Part shown: positions 17,995 through 28,900 of the stretch, piece by piece | Position numbering within the stretch: position 1 is the stretch's first letter | How the letters are laid out: every line of letters starts with the position of its first letter | Source of the DNA: Catellatospora methionotrophica | GTDB lineage: Bacteria; Actinomycetota; Actinomycetes; Mycobacteriales; Micromonosporaceae | Length of the DNA stretch: 64,000 bases | NCBI RefSeq assembly: GCF_011297335.1 | Contig: NZ_JAAOTJ010000001.1 | Coordinates: 868,001 to 932,000, forward strand | Reading direction: 5' to 3' | Notes under the pieces: model-generated | What the model was told of the DNA's origin: nothing | Databases searched by the model: none | The model's input: only the letters and a program-made list of their open reading frames with translations | Program-made: the position numbers and the translations under genes

Positions 17995-20900
17995 GGGCGG
18001 TCGCCTTTCAGTCGGGACAGCGCCCGGTCGAGCTGCTGGCGGCTCAGCCCTCCGGCGCGCTGCGCGGGGATCGTCGCGGTGGTGGCGGCCGGTGCCCGTC
18101 CTGCGGTGGCGGCCAGCTCGGCGATCGTCTGGTGCAGGAACAGGTCCTGGGCGGTCAGCCGCAGCCCGGCCGCCACCGCCCGGTTGATCATCAGCAGGCC
18201 GCGGATCGAGTCGCCGCCCAGGGCGAAGAAGCCGTCCCGCACCCCGAAGTCGGCGCGGCCCAGCACCTCTGCCCAGATGCCGTGCAGGGTCTGCTCGGCG
18301 GCGTCGCGTGGTGCCGTGTGCCGCGCGTCGGGGGCCGCGGCCGCCAGGTCGGTTTCGAGGCGGGCGGCGAGCGCGGTGCGGTCGACCTTGCCGTTCGGGC
18401 TCAGCGGCAGCGCCGCCAGCCGCACCAGCCGCGCCGGGACGAGGTGTTCGGGAAGGCGTTCGGCCAGCTGCGCGCGCAGCTCGCCCGGTTCGGGGGCGCG
18501 GTCGCCGGACACGTAGCCGACGAGGTCGCGTACGCCGCCGCTGTCGCGGGTCAGCACCGCGGCGTGGGCGACTCCGGGGCAGGCGGCCAGGGCCGCCTCG
18601 ACCTCGCCCGGCTCGACCCGGAACCCGCGGATCTTGACCTGCCGGTCGGCCCTGCCCAGCAGCAGCAACGTCCCGTCGGGCAGCTCCCGGGCGAGGTCGC
18701 CGGTGCGGTACAGGCGCGCGCCGGGTACGGCCGCGAACGGGTCCGGCCGGTACGCCCCGGCGGTGGCTCCCGGCGCGCCGAGGTAGCCGCGCGTGACCGA
18801 GACCCCGCCCAGGCACAGCTCGCCGACGGCACCGGCGGGCACCGGCCGCCCGGCCGCGTCCAGCAGGTACGGCCGCATATTGGCCAGCGGGTCGCCGACC
18901 GGGAACCGCTGCCACACCTCGTGCCACGCCTGGCGGCCGTCGGCCACCGGGTCGTACAGCGACGCGGTGACCGTCGCCTCCGTGGGGCCGTACGTGTTGA
19001 CCAGCCGCACCCGGTCCCCGGCCGCGTCCTGCCACTGCCGGTAGCGGGCCACCGCCGGTTCCTCGGCGTTGAGCAGCACCGTGTGCACCGCCGCCGGAAC
19101 GTCACCGTCGCCGGTGGCCAGGCGCTGCGTCCAGGCGTGCCAGAACGTCACCGGCAGGCTCAGCACGCTGGGCTGCCCGGCCGCCAGCAGGTCGTCGAAC
19201 GCCGCGTCGGGCACCCGTAGCGCGGCGGGCCGCAGCAGCACCGAGCCGCCGGCCAGCAGCGCCGGGTAGATCTCCTCGGTGCTGGCGTCGAAGCTGACCG
19301 AGGCGAAGTTCAGCACCCGGTCGGCGGCGGTCAAGGCCAACGGCCCGATGATCGCGTCCAGGTAGGCGGCGAGGTTGGCGTGGCTGACCATGACGCCCTT
19401 GGGCCGCCCGGTCGAACCCGAGGTGAAGATGACATAGGCCAGCGCGTCGCCGTGCAGCGCCACCGCTGGTGGGGTGCCGGGCAGGTCCGCGTCGGCGTCG
19501 CCGTCGACCCGCAGCACGCGTTCGCCGCGGCCGTCGAGCAGTGGCAGCCACCGCTGTTCGGTGAGCACGAGCGCGGGCGCGGCGACCTCCAGCAGCGCCG
19601 CGACGCGGGGCCGCGGGTACGCCGGGTCGACCGGCACGTAGGCACCCCCGGCGCGCATCACGGCCAGGAACGCGACGATCGCCTGCGGGGAGCGTTCCAG
19701 CAGCACCGCGACGCGGTCGTCGGGCCCGATGCCCGCGGCGTGCAGCCGGTGCGCGAGCCGGTTGGCCGCCGCGTCGAGGGCGGCGTGGCTCATCGTCGCC
19801 ACCGACGTCCCGGCCTGCCACACCAGCGCGGGCGCGTCCGGAGACCGGCGGGCCTGCTCGGCGAGGCGCTGCGGCAGGAACACGCCGGCCGGCCCCGGGC
19901 CGACGGGGATCTCGGCGACCGGAACGCCACGGGCGCTGGCCTCGACCAGCGCGTCCGGGTCGGACAGTGCCGTATCGACCAGCGCGGTGAACAGGTCCGC
20001 GAGGCGGCGGGCGGTCTGCGGGTCGAACAGGTCGGCGTCGTAGGACAGGCCGCCGTCGAGGCTGCCGTCGGGCTGCTCGGTGAGCCACAGCGTGACGTCG
20101 AAGTCGGCGCGCTGGTAGGGCTGGCGTACGTACTCGGCGGTCACCGGGCCGAACGCGGCGGGCAGCTGCGGCAGGTTCTGCAGCACGCACATGGCCTGGA
20201 ACAGCGGCGTCCGGCGCGGCGAGCGGCGGATGCCCAGCGTGTCGACGACGCGTTCGAACGGCACGTCGGCGTGGGCGAACGCGCCGGTGACGCCGCCCGA
20301 CAGGCGGCCGATCAGGGTCCGCCAGCTCGGGTCGCCGGACAGGTCGCAGCGCAGTGCCAGGTTGTTGACGAAGAATCCGACCAGGCCGTCGGTCGCGCCG
20401 GGGCCGCGGTTGGCGTGGAACGTGCCGACGGCGAAGTCCCGCTGCCCGGCGTACCGGCCCAGGGTCGCCGCCCAGCAGGCGAGCACGGCGGTGAACAGGG
20501 TGCCGCCGGCCTGCCGAGCGGCGGCCTCGATCGCCGCGCGCCGGGCCGGGTCGAGCCGGACCGGCTGGTGCCCGCCGCTGTGCGTGGCGAGCGCGGGCCG
20601 TGGCCGGTCGGCAGGCAGTTCCAGGTCGGGCACCCCGGCCAGGTAGGTGCGCCAGAAGGCGAGGTCGTCGCCGTCGGCGGCGGCTCGCTGCCAGCGTGCG
20701 TAGTCGGTGTACTGGACCGGCGGCGGCTCGGGCGCCGGTGTGCCGCTGTAGAACGCGGCGAGTTCGCTCAGCAGCACTCCGGTGGACCAGCCGTCGGTGA
20801 TGATGTGGTGCAGGTCGAGCACGAGGTGGTGGTCGTCGGGTGCGGTGCGCAGCAGCCGGGCCCGCCACGGCGGGGCCGCGCCGAGGTCGAACGGTGTCGC

Positions 20901-23900
20901 GGCCTCCGTCGCCAGGGCGTGCGCGAGTTCGCCCGGGGTCGGGGTGTCGGTCACCGGGACGGTCACCGGCGCGGGTGCGCGCACCGACTGGGTCGGCACG
21001 CCGTCGACGAGGGTGAAGGTGGTGCGCAGTACGGCCTGGCGGACCGCGACCAGGGTCAGCGCGCGTTCGAGGGCGGCGTGGTCGAGCGGGCCGCGCAACC
21101 GCAGCACGAACGGTACGTTCTGGGCGGCCGAGCCCGGGTCGAGCTGGTGCAGCACCCAGTGCCGCTCCTGGGCGGGGGCCAGCGGCACCGGGCCGGTCAC
21201 CGGCTGTGGGCGCAGCGGCGGGCGGCGGCGGGCTGGGGCGGCCTGCCCTACCCTGGCGACGAATCCGGCCAGCCGCGGGGCCTCGAACAGGTCCCGCAGC
21301 GGCACCTCGACGCCGAGCCGCTCGCGCAGCCGGGCGATCAGCCGTACGGCGGTGAGGCTGTGCCCGCCGAGGGCGAAGAAGTCGGCGTCGGGGGCGGTGG
21401 CGTCCACGCCGAGCAGTGACGTCCAGATCGCGGCCACGGTGTCCGCGAGCTGCCCGCCGACCGTGCCGACACCGTCGGCAGCGGGCAGGGCGGGGTCGGC
21501 CGGGTGCGGTGGGGCCGGGGCGTGCAGCGGGGCGGGTCCGTCGCCGGGCAGCAGCGCGAGCAGTGCCGCGTAGTCGTCGGCGAACGCGGCGGCCCAGCGA
21601 GGGCTGTAGCGGTCGGTGCGGTACTCGATGAAGCCCCGGACGGCGGTGCCGGTGTCGAACAGCGACATGGTGAGGTCGAACTTGGCGGTGCCGTGGTGGG
21701 CGGGCAGCAGCCGGGCCTGGCAGGGCCCGAACCGCAGCGTGTCGGGCAGTTCGGGTTGCAGCGCGAACATGACCTGGGCCAGCGGCGGCCGGGCCGGGTC
21801 GCGCGGGGCCCGCACCAGGTCGACGATGCGCTCGAAGGGCAGCTCGGCGTGGCCGAGCCCGGCGATGACCGTCTGCGAGACGCGCCGGGCCAGTGCGGCG
21901 AACGTCGGTTCGCCGCTGGTGTCGCAGCGTACGGGCAGGGTGTTGACGAACAGGCCGACCATGTCGGCGGTGGCGCTGTCGGTGCGGTTGGCGACGGGAG
22001 TGCCGACGACGAGGTCGCGGCGGCCGGTGCGCTGTGACAGCAGCACCGCGAACGCGGTCAGCAGCGCGGCGTACACGGTGACGCCGGTGCGGCTGCTGAA
22101 CGCGCGTACGCCGTCGAGCAGATCGGCGGGCAGGGTCAGCCGGTGTAGCGCGCCGTCGCCGGTGGGGGTTTCCTGCAGGTCGCCGGGCAGGTCCAGGTGC
22201 GCCGGGGCGTCGGCGAGCTGCTGGCGCCAGTAGTCGGTCGCGCGCTGCCCGGCAGGGCCGGTGAGCAGGGCCCGCTGCCAGGCGGCGAAGTCGGCGTAGC
22301 CGGGCCGGGCCTCGGGCAGCGCGGGGGCCGGATGCGCGTAGTGGTCGGCGAGTTCGCCGATGAGCTGGGCGGCGCTGCCGCCGTCGGCGATGAGGTGGTG
22401 CAGTACGAGCACGAGCTGCCACTGCCCGTCGCCGAGCGCGATCAGCGTCACCCGGATCGGCGGCGCGGCGCGCAGGTCGAACGGCTCGCGGTACGCGGCG
22501 GCGCTGACCTCGGCCAGTGCGGCGGCCCGGACCTGGGGGTCGAGGGCGCTCAGGTCGACCTCGGTGATCGGCGGGACGGTGCCCGCGGGCAGGATCACCT
22601 GGTAGGGGTCGCCGTCGTCGTGGCCGAACACGGTCCGCAGCGCGGCGTGCCGGTCCACGGTGGCGGCCAGCGCCGCGCGCAGCGCCGCCCGGTCGAGCGG
22701 GCCGGTCAGCCGCAGTGCCAGGGGCACGTGGTACTGCGGGCTGCCGGGAGCGTACTGCTCCAGGAACCACAGCCGCTCCTGCGCGTACGACATGGGCGCG
22801 GGTCCGGTGTGCACGGCCGCGGTCAGCGGCGCGGCGCCGGCCCGTGGTGCGGCCGCGACGGCGCGGGCGAGGTCGCCCAGGCGCGGGGTGGCGAACACCG
22901 CCGCCAGCGACAGGTCGACGCCGAACGCGGCGCGGATGCGCGCGGCCAGCCGGGCGGCGAGCAGGCTGTGCCCGCCGGCGGCGAAGAAGTCGGTGCCGGG
23001 GTGGGCCTCGGCGACGCCGAGCAGGTCGACGAACCAGGCGGCGAGCAGCTGCTCGACCAGGGTCGGCTCGTGGGTCGCGGCGGTGTCGGCGGGTCCGGTG
23101 GTCAGCTGTGCGGCCTGGCCGGCCAGGGCCTTGCGGTCGATCTTGCCGCCGACGCCGAGCGGCAGCTGCGGCACCGCGATCCACTCCCCCGGCACCAGGT
23201 GGGCGGGCAGCAGGCGGCGCAGGTGTGCGGGCAGGGACGCGGGGTCGGCGTCACCGGTGACGAAGCCGACCAGGCGCTTGTCTCCGGCCGGGTCGGTGTG
23301 CGCGACGACGGCGGCCTGGCGCACCCGCGGGTGGGTCGCGGCGGCGTTCTCGATCTCGGCGAGCTCGATCCGGTATCCGCGCACCTTGACCTGGTCGTCG
23401 CGTCGCCCGCCGAAGCTGATGACGCCGTCGCGGTCGCGGCGGCCGAAGTCGCCGGTGCGGTACAGCCGCGATCCGGGCGGCCCGAACGGGTCGGGGACGA
23501 ACCGCTCGGCGGTGCGCGCCGGCTGCCCGGCGTAGCCGAGGGCCAGGCCGTCGCCGCCGGTCAGGATCTCGCCGGGTACGCCGTCCGGCAGCGGCTGCAG
23601 GTAGCGGTCGACGATGTGGACGGTGGTCCCGCGCAGCGGCGTGCCGATCGGGACGTCGTCGGGCACCGGCTGCCCGGCGATAAGGCGGTGGCCGGTGGTG
23701 GCGGTGGTGTTCTCGGTCGGTCCGTAGTAGTTGACGACCGTGTCCACGACCTCCAACGCGCGGCGGGCGTGGTCGGGTGACATGACGTCGCCCCCGGTGA
23801 GGATCTGCCGCAGCGGCGCGAGCGCGGTGGCGTCCTCGTCGACGACGACGTTGAACAGCCCGGTGGTGAGGAACGCGACCTCGACGCCGTGTTCGGCGAT

Positions 23901-25955
23901 GAGCGCGCCGAGTTCGGCGACGCCGGGGCGGCCCGGCACGACGAGCAGGCTCCCGCCGCCGAGCAGCGGCGTCCACATCTCCAGCGTCGCGGCGTCGAAG
24001 ACCGGTGCGGCGGCGTGCAGCCAGCGGCGGTCTGCGTGCTGGGGGTCGCGGGCCAGGCGGACCACGCCGCGGTGGGTGACCAGCACGGCTTTGGGCCGCC
24101 CGGTCGAACCCGACGTGAACATGACGTACGCGGGGGCGTCGCCGCGTTCGTCGCCCGGCGCGGGTACGAAACCGGTCGCGTCGGCCGGGCGCGGCGGCGG
24201 GAACCGCACGACCGGCACGGGCAGCGCCGGGATGTCGCCGGGGGCGGCCAGCACCAGCCGGACGCCGGCGTCGGCGATCATCCCCGCGAGCCGGTCCGGC
24301 GGGTAGCCGGGATCCAGCGGCACGTACGCGGCACCGGCGTGCAGCACCCCCAGGGTGGCCTCGACCAGGTCGACCCCGCGTGGCAGGGCCAGCCCGACGA
24401 AGTCGCCGGGCCGCACGCCGAGCCCGCGCAGCATCGCGGCGGTCTGCCGCATACGCTGCGCTACCTGGCCGTAGGTGAGCCGGGTGCCCTCGGGCGACAG
24501 CAGCGCGACCCGGTCGGGGTCGGCGGCGGCGATCCGGGCGAACAGGGCGTCTATCCGCACCGGCGCGGGCAGGCAGCCATCCGTGACGGTCGCGGGCGGG
24601 GCCGTCAGCGGCAGCGCGGCAACGCTCGCCGCGGGGTCGGCCGCGACCGCCGCCAGCAGCGCCGGGTAGGCCCCGGCGAGCGCGCCGGCGAACGCGGCGG
24701 ACAGCAGGTCGGCGTCGTACTCCAGCTGCCCGGCCAGCGCCGTGCCGGGCCCGTCGTCGCGCAGCTCCAGGTGCAGGTCGAACTTGGCGTGCCCGCCGTA
24801 CACCCGGTCGACGGTCGCGGTGAGGCCCGGCAGCGCCAGCGCGTCACCGCCGCCGGGCAGCATCCCGAACGTGACGTCGAACAGGGCGTTGCGGCCCGGT
24901 TCACGGACGGGAGCCAGTTCCCGGACGACCTGCTCCATCGGCACGGCGGCCCGGTCGAGGGCGGCCAGCACCGTCGCGGCGGCCTGCCCGGCGACCTCGG
25001 TGAACGGCGCGCCACCGGACAGGCGCAGGCGGATCGGCAGCACGCCGACGAACAGGCCGACGGCGTCGGCGAACCGCTCGTCGCGGCGGCCGGCGGGCAG
25101 GCCGACGACCAGGTCGTCCTGCCCGGTGAAACGGTGCAGCAGCACGGCGTACGCGGCCAGCAGCACCGGGGTGAGGGTGGGCCCGAGCCGCCGCAGCGCG
25201 TCGGCGGTCCCGGCGGGCACGACGACGTCGGTCAGGCCGCCGCGGCGTACGGGCGCGGCGGTGCGGGCCCGCGCGGTCGGCAGGTCCAGCGCGGTGCTGC
25301 CACGCAGCTGCTCGCACCAGTACGCGAGATGCTCACGCCCGGCGTCGGTGGCGGCGAACGCGCGTTCACGCTCGACGTGGGTGCGGTAGGCCGGGGCGGG
25401 GTCGCGGCGCGCGCCGGTGCCGTCGAGGCGGGCACAGTAGGCGGCGGCCAGGTCGCGCAGCAGCACGTCCAGGCTCCACGCGTCGGCGACCAGGTGGTGC
25501 ACGACCAGGACCAGCCGGTGCCGGGTGCGGTCGAGCCGCAGCAGCCCGGCGCGCAGCAGCGGCGTGCCGTCCAGCGGCAGCGGGCCGCGCAGCGCCGCCG
25601 CGGCCCAGTCGTCGGCGGCGGCGGCCGGATCGGGCCCGCCGGACAGGTCGACGGTGTCCAGGGCGAACCGGCCCGGCGCGGTGACGCGCTGCAGCGGCTG
25701 GCCGTCGACGGCCAGCACTCCGGTGCGCAGCGCCTCGTGCCGGTCCACCTGCTCGGCCAGCGCCGCGCTCAGCGCCGCCGGATCGAGTGTCCCGTCGAGC
25801 CGCAGGACCCGGCAGATGTGGTACGCCGACAGGCCGGGCACGGCCTGCGCCGCCAGCCACATGCGCTGCTGGGCACTGGACAGCGGGGCCAGGCCGGGGT
25901 CACCGGCGCGGCGCAGGGCGGCCAGCCGCTGCCGGGCGGTCGACGGGTCGCTCAT
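17991..25955 (-). CDS. NRPS2: C-A-PCP-C-PCP-C-A-PCP, modules 3-5, module 4 lacks an A domain
   Basis: A three-module synthetase (2654 aa). Module 3: C (HHLVADAWS near 152, with Ala for the usual Gly after Asp), A (TSGSTGRPKA near 614), pocket DALFLGYTAK (unassigned), PCP (GGHSL near 995). Module 4: C (HHLIADGGS near 1187) runs straight into a PCP (GGHSL near 1531) with only a short Pro/Ala linker, so there is no adenylation domain. Module 5: C (HHIITDGWS near 1717), A (TSGSTGRPKG near 2178), pocket DAESLNTVTK, PCP (GGDSI near 2582). DAES with Val-x-Lys resembles lysine codes such as bacitracin's DAESIGSVCK, so lysine or a close basic analogue is likely. The ATG overlaps the NRPS1 stop by 4 bases. 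Module 4 must be loaded from another protein or skipped. Confidence 0.93.
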   Translation of the reverse strand: MSDPSTARQRLAALRRAGDPGLAPLSSAQQRMWLAAQAVPGLSAYHICRVLRLDGTLDPAALSAALAEQVDRHEALRTGVLAVDGQPLQRVTAPGRFALDTVDLSGGPDPAAAADDWAAAALRGPLPLDGTPLLRAGLLRLDRTRHRLVLVVHHLVADAWSLDVLLRDLAAAYCARLDGTGARRDPAPAYRTHVERERAFAATDAGREHLAYWCEQLRGSTALDLPTARARTAAPVRRGGLTDVVVPAGTADALRRLGPTLTPVLLAAYAVLLHRFTGQDDLVVGLPAGRRDERFADAVGLFVGVLPIRLRLSGGAPFTEVAGQAAATVLAALDRAAVPMEQVVRELAPVREPGRNALFDVTFGMLPGGGDALALPGLTATVDRVYGGHAKFDLHLELRDDGPGTALAGQLEYDADLLSAAFAGALAGAYPALLAAVAADPAASVAALPLTAPPATVTDGCLPAPVRIDALFARIAAADPDRVALLSPEGTRLTYGQVAQRMRQTAAMLRGLGVRPGDFVGLALPRGVDLVEATLGVLHAGAAYVPLDPGYPPDRLAGMIADAGVRLVLAAPGDIPALPVPVVRFPPPRPADATGFVPAPGDERGDAPAYVMFTSGSTGRPKAVLVTHRGVVRLARDPQHADRRWLHAAAPVFDAATLEMWTPLLGGGSLLVVPGRPGVAELGALIAEHGVEVAFLTTGLFNVVVDEDATALAPLRQILTGGDVMSPDHARRALEVVDTVVNYYGPTENTTATTGHRLIAGQPVPDDVPIGTPLRGTTVHIVDRYLQPLPDGVPGEILTGGDGLALGYAGQPARTAERFVPDPFGPPGSRLYRTGDFGRRDRDGVISFGGRRDDQVKVRGYRIELAEIENAAATHPRVRQAAVVAHTDPAGDKRLVGFVTGDADPASLPAHLRRLLPAHLVPGEWIAVPQLPLGVGGKIDRKALAGQAAQLTTGPADTAATHEPTLVEQLLAAWFVDLLGVAEAHPGTDFFAAGGHSLLAARLAARIRAAFGVDLSLAAVFATPRLGDLARAVAAAPRAGAAPLTAAVHTGPAPMSYAQERLWFLEQYAPGSPQYHVPLALRLTGPLDRAALRAALAATVDRHAALRTVFGHDDGDPYQVILPAGTVPPITEVDLSALDPQVRAAALAEVSAAAYREPFDLRAAPPIRVTLIALGDGQWQLVLVLHHLIADGGSAAQLIGELADHYAHPAPALPEARPGYADFAAWQRALLTGPAGQRATDYWRQQLADAPAHLDLPGDLQETPTGDGALHRLTLPADLLDGVRAFSSRTGVTVYAALLTAFAVLLSQRTGRRDLVVGTPVANRTDSATADMVGLFVNTLPVRCDTSGEPTFAALARRVSQTVIAGLGHAELPFERIVDLVRAPRDPARPPLAQVMFALQPELPDTLRFGPCQARLLPAHHGTAKFDLTMSLFDTGTAVRGFIEYRTDRYSPRWAAAFADDYAALLALLPGDGPAPLHAPAPPHPADPALPAADGVGTVGGQLADTVAAIWTSLLGVDATAPDADFFALGGHSLTAVRLIARLRERLGVEVPLRDLFEAPRLAGFVARVGQAAPARRRPPLRPQPVTGPVPLAPAQERHWVLHQLDPGSAAQNVPFVLRLRGPLDHAALERALTLVAVRQAVLRTTFTLVDGVPTQSVRAPAPVTVPVTDTPTPGELAHALATEAATPFDLGAAPPWRARLLRTAPDDHHLVLDLHHIITDGWSTGVLLSELAAFYSGTPAPEPPPVQYTDYARWQRAAADGDDLAFWRTYLAGVPDLELPADRPRPALATHSGGHQPVRLDPARRAAIEAAARQAGGTLFTAVLACWAATLGRYAGQRDFAVGTFHANRGPGATDGLVGFFVNNLALRCDLSGDPSWRTLIGRLSGGVTGAFAHADVPFERVVDTLGIRRSPRRTPLFQAMCVLQNLPQLPAAFGPVTAEYVRQPYQRADFDVTLWLTEQPDGSLDGGLSYDADLFDPQTARRLADLFTALVDTALSDPDALVEASARGVPVAEIPVGPGPAGVFLPQRLAEQARRSPDAPALVWQAGTSVATMSHAALDAAANRLAHRLHAAGIGPDDRVAVLLERSPQAIVAFLAVMRAGGAYVPVDPAYPRPRVAALLEVAAPALVLTEQRWLPLLDGRGERVLRVDGDADADLPGTPPAVALHGDALAYVIFTSGSTGRPKGVMVSHANLAAYLDAIIGPLALTAADRVLNFASVSFDASTEEIYPALLAGGSVLLRPAALRVPDAAFDDLLAAGQPSVLSLPVTFWHAWTQRLATGDGDVPAAVHTVLLNAEEPAVARYRQWQDAAGDRVRLVNTYGPTEATVTASLYDPVADGRQAWHEVWQRFPVGDPLANMRPYLLDAAGRPVPAGAVGELCLGGVSVTRGYLGAPGATAGAYRPDPFAAVPGARLYRTGDLARELPDGTLLLLGRADRQVKIRGFRVEPGEVEAALAACPGVAHAAVLTRDSGGVRDLVGYVSGDRAPEPGELRAQLAERLPEHLVPARLVRLAALPLSPNGKVDRTALAARLETDLAAAAPDARHTAPRDAAEQTLHGIWAEVLGRADFGVRDGFFALGGDSIRGLLMINRAVAAGLRLTAQDLFLHQTIAELAATAGRAPAATTATIPAQRAGGLSRQQLDRALSRLKGDRP

Positions 25956-28900
25956 CGTTCCTCCGCGCTCTCCACGGCCAGCAGGGCTTCCACCTCGGCA
26001 TCGGTGAGCAGGTCCAGGTCCAGGTCGGGCGCGTCCACCGGGTCCGGCGTCGCGCCGGTCGCCGCCACGGTCTCGGCGAGCCAGCCGATGGTCGGTGCGG
26101 CGAAGAAACCGGCGAGCGGGACGCGTACGCCGTGGCTGTGCTCGATCCGGCTGATCAGCCGGGCGGCGAGCAGGGAGTGGCCGCCGACGGCGAAGAAGTC
26201 GCTGTCGAGGTCGAGATCGGCGCGGTCGAGCAGGGCGGCCCAGTGCGCGGCGAGCTGCTGCTGCAGCGCGGTCACCGGGGCCCGCCCGGCGGTCGCGGCA
26301 GGCACGGCGGGCGGCAGCGCGGCCGGGTCGACCTTGCCGTGCGGCCCGATCGGCAGCGCGGCCATCGCCACCACCGTCGCCGGGACCTGGAAGCCGGGCA
26401 GCCGCTCGGCCGCGAAGGCCCGCAGCTCGGCTGGCTCGGCACCGCCGACGGTGTACGCGACCAGCCGCTGCGTGCCGCCGGCGCCCTGCACGACGACGAC
26501 GGCGTCGGTGACGTCGGGGTGTTCGCGCAGCACGGCCGCGATCTCGCCGAGTTCGATCCGGAAGCCGCGCAGCTTCACCTGCTGGTCGGTGCGGCCGAGG
26601 AAGTCCAGCCGCCCGTCGGGGCGCAGCCGGGCCTGGTCGCCGGTGCGGTACATGCGCGAGCCGGGCGGCCCGGACGGGTCCGGCACGAACACGGCCGCCG
26701 TACGGGCCGGGTCGCCGGCGTAGCCACGGGTCACGCCTGGTCCGCCCAGGCACAGCTCACCGGGCAGCCCGGCGGGCTGGGGCTCGTGCCCGGCGAGGAC
26801 CCGCGCGCGGACCCCGGCGTGCGGGGTGCCGATCGTCGGGGTCTGCCCGGCGGTCAGCACGTCCCCGGTCGCGATCACCGTGGTCTCGGTCGGCCCGTAG
26901 TGGTTGACCAGCACGAACGGTGCTCCGGCGGGCGGGGTCCGGGTGAGCTGCTGCCCGCCGGTGTCCAGCACCCGCAGCCTGGTCCCGTCGGGCCACGGCT
27001 CGTCGAGGGCGGCCTCGGCCAGCGGCGTCGGCAGGAAGCACACGTCGATCCGGTGCTCGGCCAGCCACGCGACCAGCGCGGCCGGGTCCGTACGCAGCGC
27101 GTCGGGCACGACGTGCAGGCTCGCCCCGGCGGTCAGGGTCGCCCAGGTCTCCATCACGGACGCGTCGAAGCCGGGGCTTGCGACCTGCGTGCACCGCTCC
27201 CCCGGCCGGGGCCCGGCCAGGTCGCGCCGCCAGGCCAGCAGGCGGTCCAGGTTGGCGCGGGTGACCTCGACGCCCTTGGGCCGGCCGGTGGAACCGGAGG
27301 TGAAGATGAGGTATGCCAGCGCCTGCGGGTGGGTCCGGTCCAGCGCGGCCGGACCACGAGCCGCGCCGGTCTGCGGGCTCGGTGCGTCCGGCCGTCCGGC
27401 GTCGAGGACCAGCACCGGGCATCCGGCGGTGGGCAGGTCGGCGGCCAGGTCGGCCGTGGTCAGCAGCGCCACCGGATGCGCGTCGGCGAGCAGGTGCGCG
27501 ACGCGGGCGGCCGGGTAGTCGGGGTCGATCGGCACGTATCCGGCCCCGGCCCGCAGCGCGGCGAGCTGGCCCAGCACCAGCGACGAGCCGCGGCGGGCGT
27601 ACACCGCGACCCGGCTGTCCAGCCCGGCCCCGTCCGCGATTAGCCGCTCGGCCAGGTCACCGGCCCGCTGCCACAGCTGCCCGTAGGTCACCGTGCCAGT
27701 GGCGTCGACGATCGCCGCCGCGTCCGGGGTCGCGTGCACGTGCCCGGCGATCAGGTCGAGGACGCCGGGTGGGGTGCCGTCCTCGGCGGCGGCGTGCGGG
27801 TCGGCCGGTTCCAGTGGCAGCCGGTCGGCGGGCGTGCCGGGCGCGGCGACCGCGGCGGCCAGCAGGTGCAGGTAGTGGTCGATCATCCGGCGCATGGTCG
27901 GCTCGTCGAACAGGTCCGTGGCGTACTCCCAGACCAGCACCGTCTGCGCGTCGGCGGCGCTGGCCGCGCGTCCGACGCGCTGCGCCGCGCGCGGGATCAC
28001 CACGACGTTCAGGTCGGCCTTGGCCGAGCCGTTGTGCCGCTCGGTGAGGGTGCCGGTCAGGCCGCCGAAGTCCAGGTCGGGCACCGCCGAGTCGTGGAAG
28101 CTGAACATGACCTGGAACAGCGGGTTGCGCGACGGGTCCCGGGGCGGGTCCAGCTCCCGGATCAGCTCGTCGACCGGCAGGTCGGGGCGGGTGTACGCCG
28201 CCGCCGTCGCCTCGGCCGCGCGGGTGACCAGCTCGTCGAAACTCGGCCGGCCGCCGGTGCGGATGCGCAGCACGAGCGTGTTGACGACCATGCCGAGCAG
28301 CTCCTCCAGCTGCGCGGTGTGCCGGTTGGCCGACCCGGTGCCCACGAGCAGGTCGCGCTGCCCGCTGTAGCGGGTCAGCAGCGCCGCGAACCCGGCGAAC
28401 ATCGTCGCGAACAGGCTGTTGCGGTGCTCGCGCGAGTACGCCGACAGGGCCGCGGTCAGCTCGGTGTCGAGCACCACCCGCAGCGCCGCCCCGGCGAACG
28501 ACTGCGTACGCGGCCGGGGCCGGTCGGTGGGCAGGTCCAGCACGTGCGGCGCGCCGTCGAGCAGGGCGGTCCAGTGGTCGAGGTGCTCGCGCAGCACGTC
28601 GCCGCGCATCCAGTCGCGCTGCCACAGGGCGTAGTCGGCGTACTGCAGCGGCGGCTCGGCGAGCCGCGGCTCGCGCCCGGCGGCCAGCTCGGGGTAGATC
28701 GCGACCAGTTCGGACATGAGCAGCGCGAACGACCAGCCGTCGTGCACGAAGTGGTGCTCGACCTGGACCAGGGTGTGGTCGTCGGGGCCGTGGCGCAGCA
28801 GCAGCCACTTGGCCAGCGGCGGGCGGGACAGGTCGAACCGGTGGCGCAGCTGCGCGGCGATGACGCCCTCGGCGTCGGCGTCGGCGACGTCCAGCACCGG

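Noticed and set aside
25956-26753. Upstream extension of the NRPS2 frame
   Set aside because: The extra 266 codons are an out-of-frame shadow of NRPS1; the C domain and the ATGA overlap place the start at 25955.
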